In this document: in pieces, positions 23,857 to 32,795 of the stretch
How positions within the stretch are numbered: position 1 is the first letter of the stretch
How the letters are laid out: each line of letters opens with the position of its first letter
Assembly (NCBI RefSeq): GCF_025965855.1
Contig: NZ_JAOPWB010000308.1
Location: forward strand, 1 to 49,896
Length of the DNA: 49,896 nucleotides
From: Mycobacterium sp.
GTDB lineage: Bacteria > Actinomycetota > Actinomycetes > Mycobacteriales > Mycobacteriaceae
Direction of reading: 5' to 3'
Position numbers and translations under genes: made by a program
The notes under the pieces: model-generated
The model's input: the letters and a program-made list of their open reading frames with translations, nothing else
Databases searched by the model: none
Told to the model about the DNA's origin: nothing

Positions 23857-24846
23857 GTGTCGCTGCTGGTGGTGGCCCCCGAGTTGTTGACGTCGGCCGC
23901 CGCGGACTTGGAGAGCATCGGCTCATCGGTGAGTGCGGCGCATCTGGCGGCCGCCGTTCCGACGACGGGGATGGCGGCGGCTGCCGCCGATGAGGTGTCG
24001 CAGGCTGTGGCGGCGTTATTCGCCGGCTACGGGCAGCAGTATCAGGCGCTCAGCGCCCGGGCCAGCGCGTTTCAACAGCAGTTTCTGCAGGCTCTTAACT
24101 CGGCGGCCGGCTCGTATGTGGCCGCGGAGGGTGCGGGCGCGTTGCTGTTAGGTGCGGTCAACACACCCACCGAGGCGGTATTGGGGCGTCCTCTGATCGG
24201 CACCGGGAGTGCCGCAGGGACAGGCGTGGCCGACGCGGCGATCAACGACTTGAACCTGCTCGTCCAGCGCGAGTTGGGAATCTACAACTTTCGCGACTGG
24301 CGCGGCTGGGCCGCCTTTCTGTTGGATTACACCTGGGGTTTTCCGGGCACGGCGCTGGGCTACGGCGTGCAGGCCATTAATGCGTTCACGCCGAACTCGG
24401 GCGGCTACGACTCCGCCTTCAGCGCGCTCGTGGGTTCCCACGTCTACCGCGGCGGCATCGGACTGCCGGGCTTTGCAACCACGATGGGCAACGTCACCAC
24501 CCATCTCGGAACCGGCCCGGGTGCCAATGACGTCATGGTCAACCACGAAGAGGTCCACGTCTGGCAGAACAGGATCTTCGGCCCGCTGTTCCAAACCAGT
24601 TACGCCGCATGGGCGGTCGGCGGCTACTTCGTGGGGACCGGCTACTGGTTGCTCCACCCGAACCTGGACTGGTTCAGCCTGGTGGAAACAGCGTCGTACT
24701 ACGACAACCCGTGGGAGGTATGGGCCTACGCCAACGACCACAACTGGCCGCCGCCGGGCGCGAACCCGGCGCTGCTGTGGCCGGCCTGGACCGATCCGGT
24801 GCTGCTCTCGCCGCTCTGGATGGACCCGATCAAGCCGTTCTTGTAG
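23857..24846 (+). CDS. PE-family protein with non-PGRS C-terminal domain (HEEVH motif)
   Basis: 329 residues from GTG 23857, chosen because a GAGGAGAAAGGG ribosome site precedes it and the product then opens with the canonical PE start (MSLLVVAPELL). The PE domain covers about residues 1-92, with the YGQQYQALSARASAFQQQF helix. PE domains direct export by type VII (ESX) secretion. The remainder is not glycine-rich PGRS: it has tryptophan- and proline-rich segments and a HEEVH motif at 230-234 (VNHEEVHVWQNR), which fits the zinc-protease HExxH pattern. No GxSxG esterase motif of the PE-PPE domain is seen. A standard partner PPE gene is absent next door. Metalloprotease activity is only an inference from the motif. 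Confidence 0.85.
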   Translation: MSLLVVAPELLTSAAADLESIGSSVSAAHLAAAVPTTGMAAAAADEVSQAVAALFAGYGQQYQALSARASAFQQQFLQALNSAAGSYVAAEGAGALLLGAVNTPTEAVLGRPLIGTGSAAGTGVADAAINDLNLLVQRELGIYNFRDWRGWAAFLLDYTWGFPGTALGYGVQAINAFTPNSGGYDSAFSALVGSHVYRGGIGLPGFATTMGNVTTHLGTGPGANDVMVNHEEVHVWQNRIFGPLFQTSYAAWAVGGYFVGTGYWLLHPNLDWFSLVETASYYDNPWEVWAYANDHNWPPPGANPALLWPAWTDPVLLSPLWMDPIKPFL

Positions 24847-25077
24847 CCGGCGCTAATGCCCTGCGGCAGTTAGTTTTCGAAGCGCGTGGGCATTGCAAGT
24901 GCGCGAGACCTGATCCACTTAGTTTTGAGAATTGCTCGTCGGTGGGTGGGTACAGGCCGCCGCTTAGACGGTTGCGGCCAGGTAGTCGAGCGGTGTTTCG
25001 CGACTGCAGCTCGATGACCAACGCGCATCGAATCGTCCGTTCCTCCAATGTCGGAAGCCGGGGGGATACTCAGCGCC

Positions 25078-25518
25078 ATGAATGCATCCGCGCCCCTGGC
25101 CAATTTGATCACTCTTGGTGCCCGCGATCTCCCTACGCTCAGGGACTTCTACCGCGCGCTCGGCTGGCCGCTGATCATGGACGACGGCGAGTTCGTGGCA
25201 TTTGAACTTCGCGGCATCGTCCTCGCGCTATTCCCGCTCGCGCAGCTCGCCCGCGATGGACACACCGAACCTGAGCCGGGCACCGGAGGAATCCGCTTCA
25301 CCATCGGCCTAAACGTCGACACCGCCGACGAGGTCGACCGGCTGACAGAGCACATGCGCAATGCCGGTGCTCGCATAACCAAGGAACCCGTCGACGCGGA
25401 CTTCTTCACCGGCCGCTCGGCCTACCTGTGCGATCCGGAGGGCAACTACTTCGAGATCGTGTGGGCCGAATCAGACAACCCTGTCCTGATCGCAGCTCGC
25501 CGCGCCGCCGGCGCCTGA
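25078..25518 (+). CDS. VOC-superfamily (glyoxalase/bleomycin-resistance-like) protein
   Basis: 146 residues from ATG 25078 (ATG 25048 would add ten residues). A single vicinal-oxygen-chelate module: NLITLGARDLPTLRDFYRAL at the start of the first beta-alpha-beta unit and 'SAYLCDPEGNYFEIVW' at the end of the second, the latter carrying the usual DPxGNxxE metal-ligand position. Relatives include glyoxalases, dioxygenases and antibiotic-binding proteins, usually as dimers; the substrate cannot be told from sequence. It stands alone, convergent with the NarK-like gene. The 231 bases before it contain no gene. Confidence 0.8.
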   Translation: MNASAPLANLITLGARDLPTLRDFYRALGWPLIMDDGEFVAFELRGIVLALFPLAQLARDGHTEPEPGTGGIRFTIGLNVDTADEVDRLTEHMRNAGARITKEPVDADFFTGRSAYLCDPEGNYFEIVWAESDNPVLIAARRAAGA

Positions 25519-25609
25519 AGCCAGCCACCTGATCGACTCTCCCCCAGTCGCCAGGGCGAGGCCTCGATTCCCGTTGATTCCCAACCATTGCCGATGAACG
25601 GCGCCAGTA

Positions 25610-27055
25610 TCACGCCGCCGGCGCAAGTGCTTCTGCGGCCACAGCGGTCTTCGCAGCGCGCGTCGCGCCGGGCGTGCGCACGTAGGCGAACCAGGTGATC
25701 ACCGCGCACAACACGTAGAAGCCAAGGAAGACCCAGAACGCCGTCGTCGCGGACTTCGCGGGCGACACGTATGACGCCCGCAGCACGATGTTGATGCCAA
25801 CGCCGCCGAGCGCGCCGATGGCCCCGGCGATCCCGATCAGCGCACCCGACATCCGACGCGACCAGTCGGCCTTCTCGGCCTGGCTAAAGCCGTCGATGCT
25901 TTGCGCCTTCGCGTCGAAGATCGACGGGATCATCTTGTACACCGACCCATTGCCGATTCCCGACAGGACGAACAGCGCGACGAACCCGACCACGTAGGCA
26001 ACCAGAATGCCGCCCGATACGGCGCCGTGCCTGGCGTCGCCCATCTCACCGAACACCACCAGCCACCCGGCCGCGGCAATCATCGTCGCAAACGTGTACA
26101 GCGTGACACTGCTGCCGCCGATGCGATCGGACAGCCAACCGCCGACCGGCCGCACGATCGAGCCCAGCAAAGGCCCGATGAACGCGATCTGCGCGGCGTG
26201 CAGCGCCGCCTGAGCCGTCATCGCCGGAGTCACCTTGGCGCCGTGACTGAGGTCGGCCAGAAAGCTGATTTGAAGCACCTGGCCGAATGCGAACGAGAAG
26301 CCGATGAACGATCCGAACGTGCCGATGTACAGCACCGCGATCAGCCACGAGTCGCGATATGCCATCACGTCGATCATCGAGCGGCCATTGGTGCGCTGGT
26401 TGGTCAGATTGTCCATGAACAGCGCGGCACCGACCGCGGCGACCGACAGGAGTACCAAATACACCGCGCACACCCAGTGCGGGGAACGGTTGCCCGCAGT
26501 AGCGATCACCAGCAGCCCGACGACCTGGATCACCGCGACGCCGATGTTTCCGCCACCGGCATTGAGGCCCAGCGCCCACCCCTTGAGCCGCTGCGGATAG
26601 AAGGCATTGATGTTGGTCATCGACGACGCGAAGTTGCCCCCGCCAAACCCGGCGGTCGCCGCCACGACCATGAACGTTGTGTAGGACGTGCCGGGATGGG
26701 CCATGAAGTACAGCGTCAACACCGTTGGGACCACGAGCACCAGCGCGGAGAACACTGTCCAGTTTCGGCCCCCGAACGTTGCGGTCGCGAACGTGTAGGG
26801 CAGGCGCAGGATCGCTCCGACGAGCGTCGGCATCGCGACGAGAAAGAACTTTCCGGCGGCATCGATGTGGTAGACGTTCTGCGGCATGAACAAAATCATC
26901 ACCGACCAGATCGACCAGACCGAAAACCCGACGTGCTCGGCGAAGATGGACCAGATCAGGTTGCGGCGCGCGATCTTCGCTCCGCCGTTGTTCCAGGCGT
27001 CGACGTCTTCGGCGTCCCAGTCATCGATGCTGTGTTGGCGCGTCATTAGCGGCAT
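25610..27055 (-). CDS. NarK-family nitrate/nitrite MFS transporter (NarK3-like)
   Basis: 481 residues with twelve predicted membrane helices. Both nitrate signatures are present: AGFGGGNFASSMTNINAF at about 135-152 and GIGNGSVYKMIPSIF at 366-380. The two substrate-binding arginines of the family are seen as R84 (AILRLPYT) and R302 (SIVRPVGGWLSD). The N-terminus (DDWDAEDxxAWxxGxxxIARRNLIWS) resembles mycobacterial NarK3. It would move nitrate or nitrite across the inner membrane. Start ATG 27055; ATG 27046 is possible. No nitrate or nitrite reductase gene lies beside it, so it seems to serve enzymes encoded elsewhere. Confidence 0.88.
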   Translation of the reverse strand: MPLMTRQHSIDDWDAEDVDAWNNGGAKIARRNLIWSIFAEHVGFSVWSIWSVMILFMPQNVYHIDAAGKFFLVAMPTLVGAILRLPYTFATATFGGRNWTVFSALVLVVPTVLTLYFMAHPGTSYTTFMVVAATAGFGGGNFASSMTNINAFYPQRLKGWALGLNAGGGNIGVAVIQVVGLLVIATAGNRSPHWVCAVYLVLLSVAAVGAALFMDNLTNQRTNGRSMIDVMAYRDSWLIAVLYIGTFGSFIGFSFAFGQVLQISFLADLSHGAKVTPAMTAQAALHAAQIAFIGPLLGSIVRPVGGWLSDRIGGSSVTLYTFATMIAAAGWLVVFGEMGDARHGAVSGGILVAYVVGFVALFVLSGIGNGSVYKMIPSIFDAKAQSIDGFSQAEKADWSRRMSGALIGIAGAIGALGGVGINIVLRASYVSPAKSATTAFWVFLGFYVLCAVITWFAYVRTPGATRAAKTAVAAEALAPAA

Positions 27056-27701
27056 GCGGCCACGGTACGAAAGTGTTGTTGCGCCAAAACTTGCCCGCGA
27101 TGACCTGCGTGCTACAAGCCGCTCACAAACGGGCCCTTGAGCGCTGTGAGTTAGCTGTCGGATTGCTCTCTACCGAGCGGCTACGCGCGGACGGGGTTCG
27201 GGCGCGGCCCAGGCTCTCGCATAGCGGTTACTGAATGGCTTTGCGGGCCTCAGCTGCGGTAAACCAAATATGGGCGCGCCGGGTATCCGACGGGCGCACT
27301 GAGCATATACGCCAGCCGCGTGTAGGTCTAAATACCAAGCAGTGCAAGGACAATCAGCATATGCAAGCTGATCCTCGCGATAAGCGCTGCCCTGCTGGTA
27401 CCCGCGGTTTTGGCCGTCCTGAGCATCAGACGCGGTAAGACACGCTCGGCTGGCTCGAAGTGGCCACCCAAGAACAGGTTTCACCGGGCTAACACGACTT
27501 GCGTCGGGATCAGCGGGCCGACAACGGCAGACACCGGTGCGCGGCCTCTGGCGCAAACGCAAGCGGATGCGTCAAACGTGGTCCGTGAGTTGGGCTGAGT
27601 CGATATGGTCGATTTGGTCCTCGGCCCACGTGCGCAACGCTTTCCACATGCCGGCCGAGGCATTCGGGCTCGACGGTGAAAGCCAGGCGAGGGGTGCGAT
27701 C
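27056..27701. other. Intergenic region, 646 bases, no convincing gene
   Basis: The region separates two divergent transporter genes and presumably holds both promoters. One frame on the plus strand, about 27341-27598, encodes a membrane-like stretch (KLILAISAALLVPAVLAVL, then a basic tail) but has no ATG or GTG start after the in-frame stops at 27323-27331; it may be a gene remnant. Other open frames here lack codon bias and known motifs. Confidence 0.4.
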
Positions 27702-29141
27702 GTGGTTAGCGAAAGCCCAGAGGCAACGACGACGAAAGACGATGGCATTAGCTCGTTGTCGCGGGGTCAGACCGTATTCATGGTGGCCGCTTTGGCCTTG
27801 TCCGTGATGTCGTTCATGCTCAACGCCACCATGCTCGGTCCGGCGATCCGCGATATCAACACCCATCTCGGGCCGCACGCGTACGCGTCGATGTCCGCCT
27901 ACTTCTACCTCGCCGGGGCGATCGCCAACGTGGTACTCATCCGCTGGAGCGACTTCATCGGCCGCAAGCGTGTTCTAGTCGGGATCCTGTTCTTGGTCTG
28001 CATCGGGACGTTGTTGTGCATCCTGGGCACGTCGCTGCCGGTGGTGATGGTGGGCCGGGTCCTGCAGGGATGCGCCAACATCACCTACGGCCTGGCCTTC
28101 CTGATCATGCGCGAACACCTTAGCGGCCCGGCATTCGGCGTCTGCTGTGGTGTGATTTCGGCGATCAATGCCGGGGTGGCCGGCGTCGACGCGCTGCTCG
28201 CCGGCTTCATGGTCAACCATTTCGGATATCGCTCTATCTTCGTTTTGACCCTGGTGGTCGGTATCGTCGCCGCGGCGCTCTGCTGGCTGGCGGTACCTGC
28301 GGACGAGCGCGATCGCACGAGCTCGGGCCGGATGGACTGGGGGGGCGCCGTCCTGATTGCGCTGACGGTCGCCGGGCTCAATCTGTACTTCTCCAACGGG
28401 GACCGCATGGGCTGGGCGTCGCCACTCATGCTTGTGTGTATCGCCACGGCCATTGCGGCCTGCGTGGGACTCGTCATGGTCGAGAAACGAATGGCGACAC
28501 CACTGATCCACATCGATCAGATGGGTACGCGCTACGCGTGGCCGTTGATTGCCGTGACCATCCTGGTCTTCGGGTCGTTCATGGTGGTGCTCAGCTACAT
28601 CATCCCGTCCATCGCCGAGAACGACCGCATCGGCTTCGCCGCCAGCGGGCAGCTAACGGCGTTGCTGTTCATCACTCCCGGCGCGCTGGCCCAATTGGTC
28701 GTGGCACCACCGATCGGACGGCTCGCCGCCAAGATCGGTTACGCGACCGTATTGCGGGCGGGGCTGGTCGCTGCCGTGGCCGTCACCGCACTGCTCGCGG
28801 TGTTCGCGCTCGACAAGGTGGTCGTCATCGTGCTCATGGCGGTGTTCGGGGTATCGCTGGCTGTCGCACTCACCCCGATGAGCGCGCTGGGCGTCCTTCA
28901 GGCACCCGAGGACGAGCCGGGATCGCTGCCCGGGATCAGCAATGCCTCCTACGGTATCGGCGGCTCCCTCGGATTCGCCTGGGCCGGAATGGTTGTCGCA
29001 GAGGGCACCCAGGCGAGTTACCACTCTGCATTGTGGATCTGCGTCGGGATTGGTGTCGTCGCAGTCATGGCGAGCCTGGTCCTGAAACCGCGGCCTGCGG
29101 CGTCTCCCGCCAACCATCCCGTCGCGTCGGGGTCAACGTAA
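27702..29141 (+). CDS. MFS drug:H+ antiporter-type transporter (DHA2 family)
   Basis: 479 residues from GTG 27702, preferred because AGGCGAGGGG stands about 8 bases upstream and the longer frame from 27537 would add a charged leader without membrane character. About fourteen hydrophobic helices, with the MFS loop motif 'RWSDFIGRKRVLVG' after helix 2 and 'GRVLQGCANITYGLAFLIMREH' following helix 4, both typical of multidrug exporters of the EmrB/QacA class. It probably extrudes small amphipathic molecules using the proton gradient. No TetR-type repressor is adjacent. The substrate is unknown. Confidence 0.8.
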   Translation: MVSESPEATTTKDDGISSLSRGQTVFMVAALALSVMSFMLNATMLGPAIRDINTHLGPHAYASMSAYFYLAGAIANVVLIRWSDFIGRKRVLVGILFLVCIGTLLCILGTSLPVVMVGRVLQGCANITYGLAFLIMREHLSGPAFGVCCGVISAINAGVAGVDALLAGFMVNHFGYRSIFVLTLVVGIVAAALCWLAVPADERDRTSSGRMDWGGAVLIALTVAGLNLYFSNGDRMGWASPLMLVCIATAIAACVGLVMVEKRMATPLIHIDQMGTRYAWPLIAVTILVFGSFMVVLSYIIPSIAENDRIGFAASGQLTALLFITPGALAQLVVAPPIGRLAAKIGYATVLRAGLVAAVAVTALLAVFALDKVVVIVLMAVFGVSLAVALTPMSALGVLQAPEDEPGSLPGISNASYGIGGSLGFAWAGMVVAEGTQASYHSALWICVGIGVVAVMASLVLKPRPAASPANHPVASGST

Positions 29142-29293
29142 ACGGCGGTCCATACATGCCCGGACCGACTCGGCATCTCGAGGCGCTGCCCACGTCGAAA
29201 ATCGGTGTGCATGGCTACAATTCGCCCCCCGTGTGCTCGTCGCGGCGGCACTCATGACGTTGACGCGCCTGCCACGCTCGCCCAGCAGGTCGG

Positions 29294-29640
29294 TCAGCGA
29301 TCCGACGACTGCGCGTCGGCGCTGCGGCGTTGTCCCAGCAGCACGCAGAACAAGGCGAGGCCTGCCAGCAGCGGGTGAACGACGCGGTCGCGCATGTCGA
29401 CCGGGACCACGCCCACCAGGTCGGTGCCGTGAAATGCCTCAAGCCCGGTCGCCACGGCATAAATCACTCCGACCGTACCCGCTGCCGCGGGCGCGGCTCG
29501 CGGGTATGCGATACCGACGGCGAGCACAACCACCATCGCCAGCAGCTCGGTGGCCTGTACAGGGTCATGGAGGTGCCAAAAGCAGGCAGAATTCGAAACC
29601 AAGGGCGACGAGTGCCACCAAGCGGTCGATCCAGACCGCC
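29294..29640 (-). pseudogene. Frameshifted small membrane protein remnant
   Basis: On the reverse strand one frame reads IDRLVALVALGFEFCLLLA up to a TGA at 29566-29568, and a second frame continues directly with 'HDPVQATELLAMVVVLAVG', 'TVGVIYAVATGLEAFHG' and 'HPLLAGLALFCVLLGQRR' to a stop at 29294. Joined by one frameshift near 29566-29575 they would form a four-helix membrane protein of about 115 residues. The N-terminal frame has a TAG just upstream and no good start. The family is not recognised. A sequencing indel would give the same picture. Confidence 0.4.
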
Positions 29641-29687
29641 TACCTACACGTAGCGCGAGGAACGCCAACAAACAACGAGGTGAGGAA

Positions 29688-30020
29688 ATGAAGCACACCA
29701 TCAAATTGACACTGGCAACGCTTGGCGCTGCGACGGCGTTATTGTCGACCAACACAACGGCACGCGCCGACTACGACTTCAGCAAGGTGGCAGACCCCAA
29801 AATCCCCGACCCGATTATGTTCTGGTGCATGGGCGGCGGCTCCGGCAACCTTCTATTAGGCCAGCCCGGATACTGCGACGGTGAACGCTACCCGGACGGC
29901 AGCTATTGGCACGTCATTAATGCACCCGTCGTGAGGATGCGTATGGATTGCGTGATCGACAACGGCAGCCCGCTCCCACCGCTCGCCCCACCCGGCGGCT
30001 GCGGGGGCGCGGTTACGTAA
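29688..30020 (+). CDS. Small secreted mycobacterial protein
   Basis: 110 residues from ATG 29688, with GAGGTGAGGA immediately upstream. A Sec signal peptide (MKHTIKLTLATLGAATALL) ends at an ARA cleavage site before DYDFSK. The mature part of about 83 residues has four cysteines and the motifs FWCMGGGSGN, CDGERYPDGSYWHV and 'PLPPLAPPGGCGG', a pattern seen in many small exported mycobacterial proteins of unknown role. Two disulfides are likely. No partner gene is evident; the next gene is convergent. Confidence 0.75.
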   Translation: MKHTIKLTLATLGAATALLSTNTTARADYDFSKVADPKIPDPIMFWCMGGGSGNLLLGQPGYCDGERYPDGSYWHVINAPVVRMRMDCVIDNGSPLPPLAPPGGCGGAVT

Positions 30021-30054
30021 CCGCCGCCTCCGTGACAAGTGGTGATCCCGCCGA

Positions 30055-30966
30055 TCAACGGGTAGATGCGGTGCCTCGACGTCGTCGTGAGCGGTGCGCC
30101 GCCACCACGTCGGCGTTTGCCAGCGTTTGTGCCTCAGCGGCCAGCGTCGATGCCCTGTTGGCATGGGCAATTGCTTCGGTGTCGTTTGTTGTTTCCTTGC
30201 CGTGCGCCGCTGCCAAATGCCGTTTCGCCTCTTCGAACCGGGTCTGGGCCTCGGCGCCGACGCTCTCGCGATGCCTGGCGACGTAGTCGGAGATCTGGTG
30301 CAATCTGGCGTCCGCGGTGGACAATGCCTGTCCCAACGAATGATCGAGCCCTTCGATGTTCACCTGCCCATCGCTGGGGCCGACCCGCCGCGCGGCGCGG
30401 CGGCGGCGCGCACGATAGAGCACGAGAACCACCACGACTACAACCACGCCGACGATGACGCCGATCGCGATCAGCAGCCAGATCCGCTTTGACGAGCTTG
30501 GCGATTTGTTCAACCCGTCAGCCGCGGCGACCGCGGCACCGCTCCAGTCTTTGGCGCCCACCGTTGGTTCAATTTTGTTGCTCCGCAGACTGTTCAACTC
30601 GGCGGCTGTGAGACCCTGCAGATTCGGCGGCACGGTGAACGAGTACAGCTTGGTGTTCGTTGCCACAGCCAGCAGCGCGTCGTAGTCGCCCATCTGGCTG
30701 GCGCTGCGGGTTCGGTCGGCCCAGTTGTCGGGTTTGAACCTGGAGAAGTTGTCGACGTAGACCACCCACAGTTGAATGTGCTGATCGCGGTAAAGCCGGT
30801 CGATTGCCGAGCTGACCGCCGCCCGACCGGAATCCGTCAACACCCCGGTGCTGTCAGTGATGTGATCCGTTAGCTTGGACGGCGGTTGCGCGCCGACGGG
30901 GGTTGCCAGCAGCAACCCCGCTATGAGAATCGTCGGGACTACGCCGAAGAGGCGAACAACGCGCAT
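30055..30966 (-). CDS. TPM-domain membrane protein
   Basis: 303 residues. Signal peptide at 1-26 (ends PVGA), then a TPM domain at about 30-155 (DHITDSTGVLTDSGRAAVSSAI, 'QLWVVYVDNF', 'DYDALLAVAT'), a transmembrane helix at about 162-184 rich in valine, a burst of arginines (RARRRRAARR) marking the cytoplasmic side, and an alpha-helical, alanine/glutamate-rich tail of about 110 residues. TPM domains are proposed phosphatase or assembly factors facing the periplasm. It resembles the first part of mycobacterial Rv2345-type proteins but is much shorter. Confidence 0.8.
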   Translation of the reverse strand: MRVVRLFGVVPTILIAGLLLATPVGAQPPSKLTDHITDSTGVLTDSGRAAVSSAIDRLYRDQHIQLWVVYVDNFSRFKPDNWADRTRSASQMGDYDALLAVATNTKLYSFTVPPNLQGLTAAELNSLRSNKIEPTVGAKDWSGAAVAAADGLNKSPSSSKRIWLLIAIGVIVGVVVVVVVLVLYRARRRRAARRVGPSDGQVNIEGLDHSLGQALSTADARLHQISDYVARHRESVGAEAQTRFEEAKRHLAAAHGKETTNDTEAIAHANRASTLAAEAQTLANADVVAAHRSRRRRGTASTR

Positions 30967-31101
30967 ACGGGTAATTTAGCCCGCTGCCGGCCGCGACCGG
31001 GCGGTTGCGTAAGCCACAACGCGAGGCAGGACGACCCCGCGCCCTCACCTGCGGTAGGCGATTAGCGCTCAATGTTCTGGACCGGCTAATTTCCTGGGGT
31101 G

Positions 31102-32091
31102 ATGTTCTCAGCTGCTGGTGCAGTCGCGCGGTGGATCGCCCCCTTGCTCACGGTTGCGGCCGTTGGCCTTCTAACCAACCCGGTGCACATCGGTCCCGCC
31201 CCCACGGTGCGCTTGGCCGATGACGCCAATCCGTTGGCCGGCATGCCCTTCTACGTCAATCCCAACTCGGCAGCTATGCGTGCCGCGCAGCATGCCGATC
31301 CGCCGAGTCCCGAGTTGACCGCCATCGCCAACACGCCGCAGGCGTACTGGATCGTCCCGGGCCCTTCCGCAGCGACGGTCGCGAAGTACACCGGTGACTC
31401 GGCGGCTGCTGGCGCCATCCCGGTTCTGGCGATCTATGGAATCCCGCACCGCGACTGTGGCAGCTTCGCTGCGGGTGGCATGGCGACGGCCGACGACTAC
31501 CGCGCGTGGATCGACGGCATCGCATCCGGCGTGGGCGCTTCGCGGACGGCGATCATCCTCGAACCCGACGCCCTCGCCATGGCCGACTGCCTGTCGGCCG
31601 ACCAGCGCCAAGAACGCTACGACTTGATTCGCTATGCCGTCGACACGCTGACGCGCAGTCCGGCCACGGCCGTGTACGTCGACGGTGGTCACTTGCGCTG
31701 GCATAGTGCCGAGGACATGGCCGCCAGGCTCAACAAGGTCGACGTGGCCCGTGCACGGGGTTTTAGCCTCAACACCGCGAACTTCTTCACCACCGGGGAC
31801 GAAATCAGTTACGGGGAGGCGATTTCGGGACTCACGAACGGTTCGCACTACGTGATCGACACGTCGCGCAACGGCACCGGACCGGCGCCCGACTCCGGCC
31901 TCAACTGGTGCAACCCCCGCGGCCGCGGACTGGGCACTCCGCCTACCGCGGCCACCGCGGGCGCGCATGCCGACGCCTACTTGTGGATCAAACGTCCCGG
32001 TGAATCCGACGGCACATGCGACAACGGCGGTCCGCCGGCGGGCACCTTCGTGAATCAGTACGCCATCGATCTGGCCCACGCGGCGGGCTAG
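31102..32091 (+). CDS. celA1: Secreted glycoside hydrolase family 6 endoglucanase (CelA1-like)
   Basis: 329 residues from ATG 31102 (GTG 31099 also possible). The N-terminal hydrophobic segment is a signal peptide or anchor. GH6 landmarks appear in order: PFYVNPNSAA, IYGIPHRDCGSF, ILEPDALA (catalytic acid Asp156), VYVDGGHLRW, VIDTSRNGTGP and LWIKRPGESDG. GH6 enzymes cleave beta-1,4-glucan with inversion; in mycobacteria the CelA1 enzyme acts on cellulose, including in biofilm matrix. There is no cellulose-binding module. The catalytic positions are intact, so activity is likely. It is a single gene, divergent from the TPM gene. Confidence 0.88.
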   Translation: MFSAAGAVARWIAPLLTVAAVGLLTNPVHIGPAPTVRLADDANPLAGMPFYVNPNSAAMRAAQHADPPSPELTAIANTPQAYWIVPGPSAATVAKYTGDSAAAGAIPVLAIYGIPHRDCGSFAAGGMATADDYRAWIDGIASGVGASRTAIILEPDALAMADCLSADQRQERYDLIRYAVDTLTRSPATAVYVDGGHLRWHSAEDMAARLNKVDVARARGFSLNTANFFTTGDEISYGEAISGLTNGSHYVIDTSRNGTGPAPDSGLNWCNPRGRGLGTPPTAATAGAHADAYLWIKRPGESDGTCDNGGPPAGTFVNQYAIDLAHAAG

Positions 32092-32191
32092 TAGGAGGGC
32101 CTCGCGCCTAACTCAGCCACGCTCGACTCAATCATCGAAGGAGTCTCAAGGATCAACCGAAACCACCGTCAAGCATCGAGGTCGTACAGCC

Positions 32192-32222
32192 TCTAACGTG
32201 GGGCGGCGGGGGCTCGAACCCG
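32192..32222 (-). other. tRNA T-arm-like fragment, possible attachment-site remnant
   Basis: Read on the reverse strand, a GCGGG stem segment, a TTCGAGC T-loop and a C-rich return strand are followed by CCGCCCCA, which looks like a tRNA acceptor 3' strand. No matching D-arm or anticodon arm is found upstream and the T-stem pairing is imperfect, so this is not a working tRNA. 3' tRNA fragments are commonly left by tyrosine-recombinase elements, and an integrase-like fragment lies 0.9 kb away. Confidence 0.3.
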
Positions 32223-32323
32223 CGACCAAACGACTCGCACACGGCGATCCTCATGGATTTTCAATAACGCCGATATCTTCTTGTGCGACAATCGATTTCA
32301 GGATTGGACGCTACTAGCTGGAA

Positions 32324-32376
32324 CCGACCAACGTAGACAAGCGCATCCGTTAGATGCCCTTGTCTACGTTGGTCGG
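32324..32376 (-). terminator. Long hairpin at the 3' end of the pseudogene
   Basis: A perfect 18-base inverted repeat (CCGACCAACGTAGACAAG at 32324-32341 and its complement at 32359-32376) encloses a further GCATC/GATGC pair (32343-32347 and 32353-32357) around a 5-base loop, with one C-C mismatch between them: 23 pairs in all. The pseudogene's TAA (32350-32352) lies in the loop. No U-tract follows on either strand, as is common for mycobacterial terminators; it could act in both directions. Confidence 0.55.
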
Positions 32377-32795
32377 GACCTCAAGGGTGCCGGACCATCC
32401 ACTCATTGCGCCCTTGTTGCAGCCCCCTAGAACTCCGTCCATCTGCACTTCGACCGTGTGACTATTCCCCGGACCCTGCGGAACCCTGAAGAACTGCGCA
32501 GGCTGTCGTGGCTGTACTCGGGAATGGCCCTCGTCGGCCCCGTCGACGAATATGTGTGCCTCGCCCGGAGCGCACGCGTAGGCGTCACCGTGAACCTGAC
32601 GTAGTACGGGGTCGTGCTATCGCCCACGGTGATACCTTGCCTCGGTGTAAGTCTGGCTGTACGGCTGCGGGCAATCCACCGCGAGGTGTTTGGTGTAAGT
32701 TGTCGCCGAAGCCGGACTAGCCAATGCAGTGCGGTAAGTGCGACCAACGTCGTTGTTGCTGTCGTAGCTTTCAATATGCTCGCTGGATGGCTCAT
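32350..32795 (-). pseudogene. Small secreted protein, broken by three frame changes
   Basis: ATG 32795 has GGAAGGA about 8 bases upstream and starts a signal peptide (MSHPASILKATTATTTLVAL). The protein then has to be followed through alternating frames: ALASPASATTYTKHLAVDC and 'PYSQTYTEA' in a second frame, 'GITVGDSTTPYYVRFTVTP' back in the first, and YACAPGEAHIFVDGADEGH, 'FFRVPQGPGNSHTVEVQM', 'LGGCNKGAMSGWSGTLEVP' and a TAA at 32350 in the second again. The changes fall near 32735, 32640 and 32583. Restored, it is an exported protein of about 145 residues with three cysteines. The family is not recognised. Three shifts in 450 bases indicate decay, or poor sequence quality. Confidence 0.6.

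Noticed and set aside
27170..27562. Reverse-strand 130-codon frame between the two transporters
   Set aside because: No ribosome site, no recognisable motif and amino-acid composition typical of non-coding GC-rich DNA.
27537..27701. Upstream extension of the MFS transporter
   Set aside because: The added residues are charged and tryptophan-rich with no membrane or signal role, and GTG 27702 has a good ribosome site.
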